Assembly (NCBI RefSeq): GCF_900177385.1
Contig: NZ_FXBJ01000002.1
Coordinates: 2,360,001-2,424,000 of the forward strand
Direction of reading: 5' to 3'
Source: Carnobacterium iners
GTDB lineage: Bacteria; Bacillota; Bacilli; Lactobacillales; Carnobacteriaceae
Length of the DNA stretch: 64,000 nt
Positions 15,995-24,752 of the stretch are shown here, one piece after another. The notes below the pieces were generated by a model. That model did no database searches. It was not told the origin of the DNA and saw only the letters and a list, made by a program, of their open reading frames with translations. The number at the start of each line of letters is the position of its first letter. Position 1 is the first letter of the stretch. The position numbers were made by a program, and so were the translations under genes.

Positions 15995-18847
15995 TTATAA
16001 CATCTCTATCTGGTCTTTTCTAAACTTTGTCAAATATTGTTGATCAAATGTGAAATAGAAAACTTGAGTTGTTTCACTAATTTGTTTAATTAATTCTATC
16101 ATTTGCATTCTTCGCGATTGATCAAAATTTACAAATCCGTCATCAATCATAATAGGTAACTTTACAATATCTGTTGCATTTTTAACAAAAGCAAATCTTA
16201 ATGCTACATATAACTGTTCCGCTGTGGATTGAGAAAGTTCTAAAGCATCAAAAAGAGAACCATCCCTTCTTTGAACTTCAATTTTTTCCTCTTTTATTAA
16301 AACTTGTTTGTATTGACCTTTAGTTAATAATTCAAAATATTTTGTAGTATCTTGAAGCGTTTCAGGAAAACGATTTTTACGAGCATGTGTCATTGCGCGC
16401 TCAATTAATTCAGCAGCAACTTTATGTGTACTCCACATATCTACTAGTTCTTGTAACTCACTTTTAAGATTAGCGTATTCTTGCAATAAAACTGAATACT
16501 CTCCACCTTTTTCTAATTCTTTTAAGGCTAATTCATTTTTTACTCTTTTGTTCATTAGTGTTTCTTCATTAACTTTATGAAGCTCTATTGATTTTTTCAC
16601 TTTATTCATTTGCTCTACCAAGTCTTCTTTATCGCGAAATTGTTCTAATAAGTTAATATCTTCTGAAACTTGCTGTTCCAATAACTGTAACCGAGCTCTT
16701 TTTCGTTTCCACTCATCAAACAAAATAAATTTTTTACGAAAATCTTCTTCATTCTTTGCTTCAACAGATTGAAATAGTGTTATTCTTTGTTGTTCAAAAT
16801 TTCTTTGTTCGTAGACTATTTTTTTCATTTCTTGTTGCCTTAATTCTTCTTCTTTTTGTATACTCAGAAATTTTTGTTCATCATCTAAAGACTCTTGATA
16901 GAAATTTGTTATCCCTTCAATGATCGACGGATAGTGTTCCCAATCTAGTAAAATAACTGGTTCTAAAAATTGCACCTGATTTTTCCATTGTATTAATTGT
17001 TCAGATAATTGCTTTAATAGTTCCTCTTTTTCTTCAACAGCTAGAACTCTTTCACGTAATGTTTCAAAAGGATCTTCTTGATTAACGAGACTTTCTATTG
17101 TCGTCGTTTCAGGATAGCCACTATCCGTTATAATTTGGCCTAGTTTATTTATTAACTCTTTTTTTTCATTTGTATTTTTTTCTATAATCTCTAAAACTTC
17201 TTTAGAATCCGTTATTACTTGATCAAATTCAGCTAACTGAGTTCTCCATTGCTTACGTAACTCAATTTGCTTGATATAGTCTGCGTAAGTATTTCTCGAT
17301 TTATCTTCATCTACTATTTTTACAGGTTTCTTTTTAACATAAAGAAACCTAGCTAAACCAATCATTGCAACACCGGATAAGGCTAAAAGAGGCCCAGCCT
17401 GTCCAGCACTCATAAAACCAAAAATAGCTAGTAAAGCTCCTACAGCACCAATCAAACTGGCTTTCAAGCGATTAGTTTTTAGTTCAGAAAGATTCTCTTT
17501 AATTGACCTAGATTGGCCCAAATCGTATTCTGAATCCTCAGATTGTTCATAGCGTTTTTTTGCTTCTTGAAATAATTGGTTATTCCATATATCAGGTTCT
17601 ATTTTGTCTATTTGTTCAGATAAAGAATTCTCCTGATAAACTAAAAAAGTCTTTTTTTCAATGGCTTTTTGTAATTTACTTTCTACGACTATAATAGAAT
17701 GGTAAAGTTTTTGGTAATCAGTTTTTTGTGCAGCTGTTTGAGCTGTGGGGATTTGTTGTCCAATAGTTAAATTTAATTGAAGTTTATTGCGTAAAATTTG
17801 TTCCATTTCTTTTTTTGCTTCTCGTTCAAGAAAATCTTTTTCTTGTAAAATAGCTTTCGTACTATCAACTGTAGAAAGTATTCTTTGAATCTCTTCTTTT
17901 TGTTTTATAAATAGCAACTGTGATTTTGTTAAATTGCTTCTTTCCATTGCTTGTTTGGAACGTTCTTTTTCTTGCATCGTTTTCGCTCTAAGTTGATCAA
18001 TTGATTGGTTTAGATGATTCAGTTGAAATAAACTATCTTGTGGCATATTTTTGACAGTACTTTTTCTGATATCTTCTTGAATAGCAATAATCTCTGAAAA
18101 GTAACTCCAGTTAACAGCTAGACGACTTAACTGTTCTAAATGGGCTTCATTTTTAGTTCGTGTTTTTCTTATTTCTTCTGTTTCTTGTTCATAGCTTTCT
18201 TTTTCGGAATATATTTGTGTGTACTGATCATTTTTACCTTTAGCTATTCGAAGTTGCTGTCTTTTATTTTGTACTTCTCTAATTTTTTTATTTATATCAG
18301 GAACTCGCCCAGTCTGCTTATATAACTTTCCTGCTTCTAATTGAAACTTATCTGCTAATTTTAAAAGTTGCTCATTACCTAAGCTGCCTACACTTAAAAA
18401 ATAACGATTTAATTTAGCTTTATTCATTCTTTGAATTTTTTGTACCCCAAAAAGATCAAATGAAAATAAGGCTTGGTAAGTAGTTTTATCCATCCCATAG
18501 ACTAACTTTTCTAATAGATTATCTGAACCTGTTTCTCCATTTGGTAATATAACCGTTACTTTTCCATTTGCCTTACCTCTCACTCGCTCAATGCTAATTT
18601 CTCCGTATCTATCATCTTCAATTAATAATTTCCCGCCGTATTTGCTACTTATTTTAGGCTCGTAACGTAAATCCGAACTTTGTTTTGTTGGGAAACCAAA
18701 AAGGATACTATGAATAAAGGTCATCAACGTTGTTTTACCCGCTTCATTCTCTCCATAAAATAGTTGAACTTGCCCTAAATTCACGATTTTTTTATCAATC
18801 CATTTGCCAAATCCATATATTTCTATTGACTTAATTTTCAATTTCAT
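15995..18847 (-). CDS. yhaN: YhaN: SMC/SbcC/Rad50-like AAA ATPase
   Basis: About 950 residues. Walker A GENEAGKTT lies near residue 35 after IEIYGFGKW. Long coiled coils flank a central hydrophobic pair (around residues 460-505, LIGAVGALLAIFGF and PLLALSGVAMIGLARFLY). The C-terminal ABC half has ELSQSTAEQLYVALRFAF and Walker B LPIMIDDGFVNFD. It partners YhaO like SbcC with SbcD, but the membrane-type middle segment is peculiar to YhaN. I chose ATG 18847 (AAGGA just upstream); TTG 18859 is also possible. It overlaps yhaO, so the genes are translationally coupled. Confidence 0.88.
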   Translation of the reverse strand: MKLKIKSIEIYGFGKWIDKKIVNLGQVQLFYGENEAGKTTLMTFIHSILFGFPTKQSSDLRYEPKISSKYGGKLLIEDDRYGEISIERVRGKANGKVTVILPNGETGSDNLLEKLVYGMDKTTYQALFSFDLFGVQKIQRMNKAKLNRYFLSVGSLGNEQLLKLADKFQLEAGKLYKQTGRVPDINKKIREVQNKRQQLRIAKGKNDQYTQIYSEKESYEQETEEIRKTRTKNEAHLEQLSRLAVNWSYFSEIIAIQEDIRKSTVKNMPQDSLFQLNHLNQSIDQLRAKTMQEKERSKQAMERSNLTKSQLLFIKQKEEIQRILSTVDSTKAILQEKDFLEREAKKEMEQILRNKLQLNLTIGQQIPTAQTAAQKTDYQKLYHSIIVVESKLQKAIEKKTFLVYQENSLSEQIDKIEPDIWNNQLFQEAKKRYEQSEDSEYDLGQSRSIKENLSELKTNRLKASLIGAVGALLAIFGFMSAGQAGPLLALSGVAMIGLARFLYVKKKPVKIVDEDKSRNTYADYIKQIELRKQWRTQLAEFDQVITDSKEVLEIIEKNTNEKKELINKLGQIITDSGYPETTTIESLVNQEDPFETLRERVLAVEEKEELLKQLSEQLIQWKNQVQFLEPVILLDWEHYPSIIEGITNFYQESLDDEQKFLSIQKEEELRQQEMKKIVYEQRNFEQQRITLFQSVEAKNEEDFRKKFILFDEWKRKRARLQLLEQQVSEDINLLEQFRDKEDLVEQMNKVKKSIELHKVNEETLMNKRVKNELALKELEKGGEYSVLLQEYANLKSELQELVDMWSTHKVAAELIERAMTHARKNRFPETLQDTTKYFELLTKGQYKQVLIKEEKIEVQRRDGSLFDALELSQSTAEQLYVALRFAFVKNATDIVKLPIMIDDGFVNFDQSRRMQMIELIKQISETTQVFYFTFDQQYLTKFRKDQIEML

Positions 18848-20072
18848 CACTTCCTTCAACCGTCAACAAAGATTTAACTCGATCTTTCGCACGTTCAATA
18901 ATTTTTCCCCTGTATAAAGAATCTCTCGAATTAAGTAAGTCTGATATTTCAGTATAGTCAAAAAAAGGATTGGTTACTTCATTAAAATAATCTTCTTCTT
19001 CTAGTTCTATAAGTGCTTTTTGCCATTCTTCTGGAAATAACTGCATATACTGCTCATTTTCTTTTTTTTTAGCTACTAATTCAATTTGGTAGATCCAAAC
19101 AAAATTATCTTCTTGGATAATTTGCTGCAAAGCTTCTAGTAACTCTCCTTGATTAATTTTTTTTCTAACACCGTTCAATAAGGCCTCTGAATCTTTTAAA
19201 TCGATTGAGATAAATAAATTATAGTTTGTTTTTCTTTTATTTAAAATTGCTTGTTGGATAGAAGTGTAGACAGCTTCCAAATTAACTGACCCCTTGATTG
19301 ACAACTCTATTTTTTCCCAATGAATAGTCGCTGTAGGGTAAAATTCAATTTGCTCGCTTATATCTGTTAATGTAACGAGTTCACACCCTTTCGGTCCAGT
19401 TTCTTTGCTATTTCTCCCTTGGGTATTACCTGGATAAATAATTAACGGATGAGCAGCTAACTGTTGACGTTTATGAATATGTCCCAAAGCCCAGTAATCA
19501 TATTGTTTGTTCTTCAACTCTTTTAACGTAAAAGGAGCATACTTACCGTGTTCTGATTCTAATCCTTCTGAAAACCCATGAAGCATTCCAATTTGGTAAT
19601 CAGCCTCATCGTATTTCTTAGGGTAATCTACGATTTTTCTTTCTGTTATCCAACGTTTTGTATAACTAAATCCTGTCATAGCAATCTTTTCATTTCGTTT
19701 TGTTGTTAACCAGTATGTTTCAGGATTCTCTCCGAAGATAACAACATTTTCTGGCATCTCTAAGTGTAATCCCTGATTTCCTATGTAATCGTGATTACCA
19801 TGTGAAAGATAAACCGGAATTTTTTTTTCGTTTAATCGCTCCATTTCATTTCTGAAAAAAGCTTGCGCTTTGACGCTGCGATCATCACTATCATAAATGT
19901 CCCCAACAAGGCAGACAAAATCAACTTTATTTTCAATAGCTATATTAACTAGTTGTGATAGTGCTTCGAATGTTGAACGGTAAATAGCTTGCCAAACAAA
20001 TTCAGGCATTGACTTTAATCCAATAAAGGGACTATCTAGGTGCAGATCAGCACCGTGAATAAATTGAACCAC
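18831..20072 (-). CDS. yhaO: YhaO: Mre11/SbcD-like metallophosphoesterase
   Basis: 413-residue nuclease subunit presumed to work with YhaN on DNA ends. Metallophosphoesterase motifs are in order: GADLHLDSPF (D9, H11), LVGDIYDSDD, LSHGNHDYIG, and ALGHIHKRQ, giving a complete dimetal site. The C-terminal region from about 260 resembles the capping domain of Mre11 proteins. Its 3' end overlaps yhaN. Repair or recombination is inferred from the family; direct function in this group is little studied. Confidence 0.92.
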   Translation of the reverse strand: MVQFIHGADLHLDSPFIGLKSMPEFVWQAIYRSTFEALSQLVNIAIENKVDFVCLVGDIYDSDDRSVKAQAFFRNEMERLNEKKIPVYLSHGNHDYIGNQGLHLEMPENVVIFGENPETYWLTTKRNEKIAMTGFSYTKRWITERKIVDYPKKYDEADYQIGMLHGFSEGLESEHGKYAPFTLKELKNKQYDYWALGHIHKRQQLAAHPLIIYPGNTQGRNSKETGPKGCELVTLTDISEQIEFYPTATIHWEKIELSIKGSVNLEAVYTSIQQAILNKRKTNYNLFISIDLKDSEALLNGVRKKINQGELLEALQQIIQEDNFVWIYQIELVAKKKENEQYMQLFPEEWQKALIELEEEDYFNEVTNPFFDYTEISDLLNSRDSLYRGKIIERAKDRVKSLLTVEGSDEIEN

Positions 20073-20135
20073 TCCTATCCTTCCTTTCTCTTTTACTAGT
20101 TATTTTTTACGGGCACATACGTTCCAATAGTTGAA

Positions 20136-20182
20136 CAAAAAAAGAGCTCACTACTTATACTGACTTAGTGAACTCTTTTTTA
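20136..20182. terminator. Terminator of yheA
   Basis: Stem AAAAAAGAG-TCACTA/TAGTGA-CTCTTTTTT with one mismatch and a 12-base loop. U-tracts occur on both strands, just after the yheA stop. Confidence 0.85.
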
Positions 20183-20185
20183 AAA

Positions 20186-20527
20186 TTAACCTTGGTAAAT
20201 ATCTTGTATCGGTTTCATAATAATACGGTTTAGATCATCAATTAATGTGCTTAATTTTTGCTCTGCTTCCATCAATTCTTTGATCAAATTGTTTTCACCT
20301 GATTTTAATGCCATTTCTTGTGCTTCTTGAACTTCTTCTTCAGAAATTTCTTCACCTGACATTTGTTTTTGTTGTAGTTTCATTTGTATTTCTTGAAACT
20401 GCTGGAAAACTTCATTTGCTTCAGGATTTTCTTTTACAGTTAAGAACGCTGATTTCAAATCTGAATAAGCTTCTGTCTCTCTTAATTCTTGCTCAATTTT
20501 GTTTGCTGTATCGTAGATATTATTCAT
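20186..20527 (-). CDS. yheA: YheA/YmcA/YlbF-family protein (UPF0342)
   Basis: 113 residues, almost wholly helical and acidic. The family core is FLTVKENPEANEVFQQFQEIQMKLQQKQMSGEE. YlbF and YmcA act with YaaT on RNase Y in Bacillus, whereas YheA itself has no firm function. RNase Y is present elsewhere in this window (44912). It sits between yhaO and the PBP gene and has its own terminator. Confidence 0.85.
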   Translation of the reverse strand: MNNIYDTANKIEQELRETEAYSDLKSAFLTVKENPEANEVFQQFQEIQMKLQQKQMSGEEISEEEVQEAQEMALKSGENNLIKELMEAEQKLSTLIDDLNRIIMKPIQDIYQG

Positions 20528-20623
20528 AATCTAAATCACTCTCCCGGTATTTTTTCTTGACCGTTATACTATACCATTACTCAGTGTTTTTTTCCAATGT
20601 TCTCCTTTATTATTGACAAACTA

Positions 20624-22750
20624 TTAACGATTTTTAAAACGTTCAATTAAAGAATTCGTTTTATCCTTCACCTGATCTAACCCTTTTTTAAATTGTTCAC
20701 CCCATTGAGTAATATTTTGCTGGAAGTTCTCTCCCCATTGGGTGGAATTATTTTCTTCTTGTGAACCAACAATTACTTCTGCACTTTTCGTACCAAAAGT
20801 CGTTTGAGGTGTTTTTGGCAATATATTTTGCATTTGTAATTTAAACAAAGGGCCTACCCCCGTTGAGCTTCCCGTTCCCATGTAGTGATTTTCGTCAGTC
20901 TTATCAAACCCAATCCATGTAGCTACGACTATATCTGGAGTATAGCCTACTGTCCACTGATCTGTTGTCCCGCCAGAATTATTAAACGATACTTCTGTAC
21001 TTCCTGTTTTTCCTGCTACCTTATAACCATCAGGAGCATTACTGCTAGCTGTTCCATTTGTAAATACACCCATAAGCATACTAGTCATTTTTTCTGCTAT
21101 TTCTGGTGAGGTCACCTTTTTAGTTTTATGTTCTGTATTATCGATAATGATTGCTCCCGTTGCATCTACAATTTTAGTGATGAAAAAACCTTCGCTTCTT
21201 AACCCTTTGTTTGAAAACACAGTATACGCACTAGCCATCTGAAGTGGCGATACGCCTCCTGTTGTACCACCAAGCGCTAAACCAAGATACTTGTCTTTTT
21301 CTTGAACAGGTATTCCAAATTTTTCAACTTTCTTTATCCCTTTTTTTAGTCCAATTTGATCCAAGAGCCAAACTGCTGGAGCATTTAAACTTTGTGCTAA
21401 AGCTTGGTACATAGGGACTTCTCCAGAATAATTAAAATCGTAATTTTCTGGTGTATAATCGTCTGATCCATAAGCTTTTTTTTCATCTTTCAAAATAGAG
21501 TCAATATCATAGCCTGACTCTAAAGCTGGTGTATAAACAGCTAATGGTTTCATAATCGATCCTGGTTGTCGTTTTATTTGAGTAGCTCGATTGAATCCTC
21601 TAAAGGTATGTTCGCCCCTTCCGCCTATAATAGCATATACTCCACCAGTTTTCGGATTCATCGCAACAGAACCACTTTGTAATAACGTTCCGTCTGAAGC
21701 ATCAGAAAATAACCAATCATTTTTGTACGTCTGATCCATTCTCGATTGATAGTTTTGATCCAATGAGGTGTAAATTTTATAGCCTTTATTTAATAATTCT
21801 TCTTCTTTTAGACCATGCTTAGTAATCGCTTCGTCTATAACGGCGTCAAAATAATAAGGATATTGATAGCCTTTAGTTTGTTGATAATCATCTACTAATT
21901 GTAACGATTCATTTTTAGCTGCTTCGCCTATTTCTTTTGAGATACCCTCATTTTTTATTAATAAATCTAAAACAATATTGCGTCTTAAGATAGATTTTTC
22001 CATATTATCTCGTGGGTTATAGGTAGTTGGTGCTTTTAGCATTCCTGCTATTGTCGCTGCTTCTGTCAGAGAAACGTCACTAGCATTTTTACCAAAGTAC
22101 TTATGTGAGGCATCTTCTACTCCCCAAACACCATTGCCAAAATAAGCGTTATTCAAATACATTTCTAATATTTCATTCTTTGTATATTGTTTTTCAATTT
22201 CAATCGCTAAAAATAATTCTTTTAGTTTTCTTATTAACGTTTGATCTAATGTTAGATAAGCATTTTTAGCTAGTTGCTGGCTAATAGTACTTCCACCACC
22301 ACTTATCTTTCCACCATTTAATACAAAACCTACTGCTGAACGAGCAATTCCGATAATATCAAAGCCTTTATGATCAAAAAATCGTTTATCTTCAGTTGAA
22401 ATAACTGTCGCTTGAATCGAAGGAGAAATAGTATCTAAGGGTATAAAGGAGCCTTTATGAGAATAAAGTGTTCCGGCTTCATCGCCATCAATATCATAGA
22501 CCGTCGTTGTTTGTTCGAGACCAGCTTTCAACGTTGAAACATTTAAAGTTTTTGTTAAATACAATAAATATCCGCTACTAAATAAAGATACTAATAAAAA
22601 GGCAAGAATAATAATTTTAGTTGCATGAATTTTTTTCCAGATTCGTTTGAACCTTATTTTAAATCTATTTAAATAAGGTTTTGATTTTTGCCATAGTCTT
22701 GTTAAATGAAATACTATTTTTTTAAAAAAATTTTTAAAATTCATTTTCAA
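20624..22750 (-). CDS. Class A penicillin-binding protein (PBP2a/PbpF type)
   Basis: 708-residue bifunctional peptidoglycan synthase. It has a basic cytoplasmic tail of about 45 residues, one membrane anchor (IIILAFLLVSLFSSGYLLYL), and a GT51 transglycosylase with ISTEDKRFFDHKGFD and GGGSTISQQLAKN. The transpeptidase has SxxK in RQPGSIMKPLAV (near residue 396), SLN in AQSLNAPAVW and KTG in AGKTGSTEVS (near 578). It ends in a charged Gln/Asn-rich tail. All catalytic motifs are intact. Position near the yha genes suggests a pbpF counterpart, but family symbols vary. Confidence 0.93.
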   Translation of the reverse strand: MKMNFKNFFKKIVFHLTRLWQKSKPYLNRFKIRFKRIWKKIHATKIIILAFLLVSLFSSGYLLYLTKTLNVSTLKAGLEQTTTVYDIDGDEAGTLYSHKGSFIPLDTISPSIQATVISTEDKRFFDHKGFDIIGIARSAVGFVLNGGKISGGGSTISQQLAKNAYLTLDQTLIRKLKELFLAIEIEKQYTKNEILEMYLNNAYFGNGVWGVEDASHKYFGKNASDVSLTEAATIAGMLKAPTTYNPRDNMEKSILRRNIVLDLLIKNEGISKEIGEAAKNESLQLVDDYQQTKGYQYPYYFDAVIDEAITKHGLKEEELLNKGYKIYTSLDQNYQSRMDQTYKNDWLFSDASDGTLLQSGSVAMNPKTGGVYAIIGGRGEHTFRGFNRATQIKRQPGSIMKPLAVYTPALESGYDIDSILKDEKKAYGSDDYTPENYDFNYSGEVPMYQALAQSLNAPAVWLLDQIGLKKGIKKVEKFGIPVQEKDKYLGLALGGTTGGVSPLQMASAYTVFSNKGLRSEGFFITKIVDATGAIIIDNTEHKTKKVTSPEIAEKMTSMLMGVFTNGTASSNAPDGYKVAGKTGSTEVSFNNSGGTTDQWTVGYTPDIVVATWIGFDKTDENHYMGTGSSTGVGPLFKLQMQNILPKTPQTTFGTKSAEVIVGSQEENNSTQWGENFQQNITQWGEQFKKGLDQVKDKTNSLIERFKNR

Positions 22751-22812
22751 ACATCCCTTGTTTTACTATTTGATATTATTTCTACTTTATATTGATGTAG
22801 CTTTATAATCAA

Positions 22813-22840
22813 AGTATATCAACTATTGCGATAGTTAAAA
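22813..22840 (-). promoter_or_regulatory. PBP promoter with dyad in the spacer
   Basis: TATACT (-10, 22813-22818) and TTTTAA (weak -35, 22835-22840) on the minus strand. The 16-base spacer is almost filled by the inverted repeat AACTAT-tgcg-ATAGTT (22821-22836), which looks like an operator. Confidence 0.4.
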
Positions 22841-22931
22841 TCCTTCTTAAGTAGGAGATAATCAGCTTCTAACTGTTATTTACATCTTTTTTATGTTAAA
22901 CAGACCATAAATATGTTTTTTACTTTAACAT

Positions 22932-22950
22932 TTTACCATATTAAGGTAAA
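22932..22950. repeat. TTTACC/GGTAAA inverted repeat
   Basis: 6-bp arms separated by 7 bases in the divergent intergenic region; a possible regulator site, with no U-tract. Confidence 0.35.
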
Positions 22951-23031
22951 GTAAACTTATAAGACTTTTTAATTAACTAGTCTACTTCTAAAGAGCAATC
23001 AAAACCGATCATTTAGATAATATCATTAAAT

Positions 23032-23163
23032 TAAAGTGAGGCGAGGAACTTTGGAAAAAACAAGAAATAATAAATAGATAATCAAAAAGAAATCCATTCA
23101 CCCTATATCTTACTATTGATTCTTATTTATTTTACGGTTCTTTTATCCTAAAGGCCTCACTTC
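23032..23163 (+). other. Possible structured RNA or decayed small gene
   Basis: A 9-bp arm AAGTGAGGC (23034-23042) is exactly complementary to GCCTCACTT (23154-23162), about 110 bases later. Further pairing inside includes GAAC/GTTC, AAATAA/TTATTT and AATCA/TGATT. A TTG after a purine-rich stretch opens a frame M-E-K-T-R-N-N-K that meets TAG and later TGA but otherwise reads on as a basic, hydrophobic peptide to about 23183. It matches no riboswitch I know. Confidence 0.35.
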
Positions 23164-23216
23164 AATCCGTGTCCTATAGAACATAAAATTAGTTCAATTA
23201 GAGTTATAAATTAACA

Positions 23217-23258
23217 AGGAGGTGAAGCTTGCGTTAGTGTAACGTAAGCATCCATTTG
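23217..23258 (+). promoter_or_regulatory. Shine-Dalgarno, hairpin and TTG start of the CNNM gene
   Basis: AGGAGG (23217-23222) lies 33 bases from the TTG (23256-23258). Between them is a 10-bp hairpin (23227-23236 with 23240-23249, loop GTG). If the hairpin folds, the effective spacing is 10 bases (TGAA plus ATCCAT). Confidence 0.6.
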
Positions 23259-24599
23259 TCAATAACTACTGGTATGATTTTGTTCTTTTCCATTTTATTA
23301 ATTGCCGCTTTATTCGTGATGTCAGAATTTGTATTAGTCCGTATACGTCCTTCAAGATTAGATTTTCTTATTGAAGATGGAAATCAAAAAGCTCAATTGC
23401 TCAAAAATATGACCCAAAAGTTGGATACGTACTTATCTGCTACTCAATTAGGAGTCACCGTGACTTCTTTAGCTATTGGTTGGTTAGGTAGGCCTACTTT
23501 TGGCCGTTTATTTGATATCTTATTTTCAAATTTTCAATTGCCAGCATCGATTTCAAAAGTAGCATCGATTGTTCTTTCCTTTGCTGTTTTAACTTTTCTT
23601 CAAGTTATCATCGGAGAACTTGTTCCAAAAAATATAGCAATAAATAATACTGAAAAAATTGGTTTAGCCATTGCTAGACCTTTACAATTTTGGTTTAGAA
23701 TTATGTATCCTATCGTTTTTGTTTTAAATAGACTAGCAAATAAAATTTCTCAAGCTATTGGAGTTCCCAACAAAAATGAATTTGGTGAAGGTGTTTCTGA
23801 AGAAGAACTTCGAATTATTATGGGTGAAAGTCTAAAAAGTGGTGAAATAAACAGAGATGAATATCAATTCGTTGAAAATGTTTTTGCATTTGATGATCGT
23901 ATGAGTCGTGAAATAATGGTCCCTCGAACTGAAATGATTACTGTCTCTAGCGACATGTCTTTAAAAGAAATTGGCAAATTAGTTAGTGTAAAACGATATA
24001 CCCGCTATCCCGTTATTCAAGATGGCGACAAAGACATAGTTATCGGAATATTAAATACAAAAGAAATCTTCGCTGCCTATGTAAATGCTGTTGAAGATAA
24101 CACACCAGGTTCTTTTGATTTTTCTCTTTATATTCGACCGATTATTCGTGTAATTGAAACAGTTCCTATTAAAGAACTATTGGTTAAAATGCAAAAAGAG
24201 CGAAATCAAATTGCTATTTTAGTTGATGAATACGGTGGAACTAGTGGCATGCTTTCTATGGAAGATATTGTAGAAGAAATAGTAGGAGATATCAGCGACG
24301 ATTATGAAAGCGTTGAAGAACCTGAAATTAAAAAAGTCGGTGACAACCATTATCGTGTTAGCGCAAGAATGCTAGTTGATGAAATTAATGAGCTTTTTGG
24401 TTTGTCTATCGAAGAAGAAAACGTTGATACTTTGGGTGGATGGATGTTGAACCAAAAGTATGATATTAATGAGGGAGAAGCCCTTGTAGCAGGTGGTTAT
24501 ACATTTACTGTCATTAAATCTGGTAGTAGTACGATTGAAACAATTGATATTATTAAAAATTCAACGCATACTGCCAATAAAAATGTGAAACCATCCTAA
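23256..24599 (+). CDS. CNNM/CorC-type transporter with CBS pair (hemolysin family)
   Basis: 447-residue membrane protein. The DUF21/CNNM region has about three or four membrane segments in residues 1-150 (MILFFSILLIAALFVMSEFVLV, IVLSFAVLTFLQVIIGELVPKNIAI). A pair of CBS domains follows at about 205-325 (MSREIMVPRTEM, RYPVIQDGD, ILVDEYGGTSGMLSMEDIVEEIVGDI), then a C-terminal CorC/HlyC domain. Such proteins are linked to Mg2+ or other divalent metal export; the old hemolysin label is misleading. The TTG start is chosen for the structured ribosome binding site; an in-frame ATG at 23274 has no site. Confidence 0.87.
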   Translation: MSITTGMILFFSILLIAALFVMSEFVLVRIRPSRLDFLIEDGNQKAQLLKNMTQKLDTYLSATQLGVTVTSLAIGWLGRPTFGRLFDILFSNFQLPASISKVASIVLSFAVLTFLQVIIGELVPKNIAINNTEKIGLAIARPLQFWFRIMYPIVFVLNRLANKISQAIGVPNKNEFGEGVSEEELRIIMGESLKSGEINRDEYQFVENVFAFDDRMSREIMVPRTEMITVSSDMSLKEIGKLVSVKRYTRYPVIQDGDKDIVIGILNTKEIFAAYVNAVEDNTPGSFDFSLYIRPIIRVIETVPIKELLVKMQKERNQIAILVDEYGGTSGMLSMEDIVEEIVGDISDDYESVEEPEIKKVGDNHYRVSARMLVDEINELFGLSIEEENVDTLGGWMLNQKYDINEGEALVAGGYTFTVIKSGSSTIETIDIIKNSTHTANKNVKPS

Positions 24600-24653
24600 T
24601 CAGATAAGATTTATTAAAAATAAATTAATCTCCGTTTCTATTCTATAAGCTCT

Positions 24654-24695
24654 AAAAGCCGTGGAACTTCTTTACGAATTCTACGGCTTTTTTTT
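24654..24695 (+). terminator. Terminator of the CNNM gene
   Basis: AAAAGCCGT-GAA/TTC-ACGGCTTTT stem with one mismatch and a short loop, followed by T8 on the plus strand. Confidence 0.9.
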
Positions 24696-24752
24696 AAAAA
24701 GTTATTTAGGATAATTTCTTTAATCTATAGCTAAAAAAAATCGTACCCTTTC

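Larger units (their letters stand above)
22751..23255. other. 505-base divergent gap before the PBP and CNNM genes
   Basis: Contains, from left to right, the PBP promoter with a dyad in its spacer (22813-22840), a second dyad (TTTACC/GGTAAA, 22932-22950), a long-range inverted repeat bounding a possible structured RNA or degenerate small frame (23032-23163), and the unusual CNNM ribosome binding site (23217-23258). No clear intact gene. Confidence 0.6.

Noticed and set aside
23034-23166. Possible M-box magnesium riboswitch before the CNNM gene
   Set aside because: The GTGAGGC start is reminiscent, but the conserved internal loops and later core of the M-box are absent in the AT-rich remainder.
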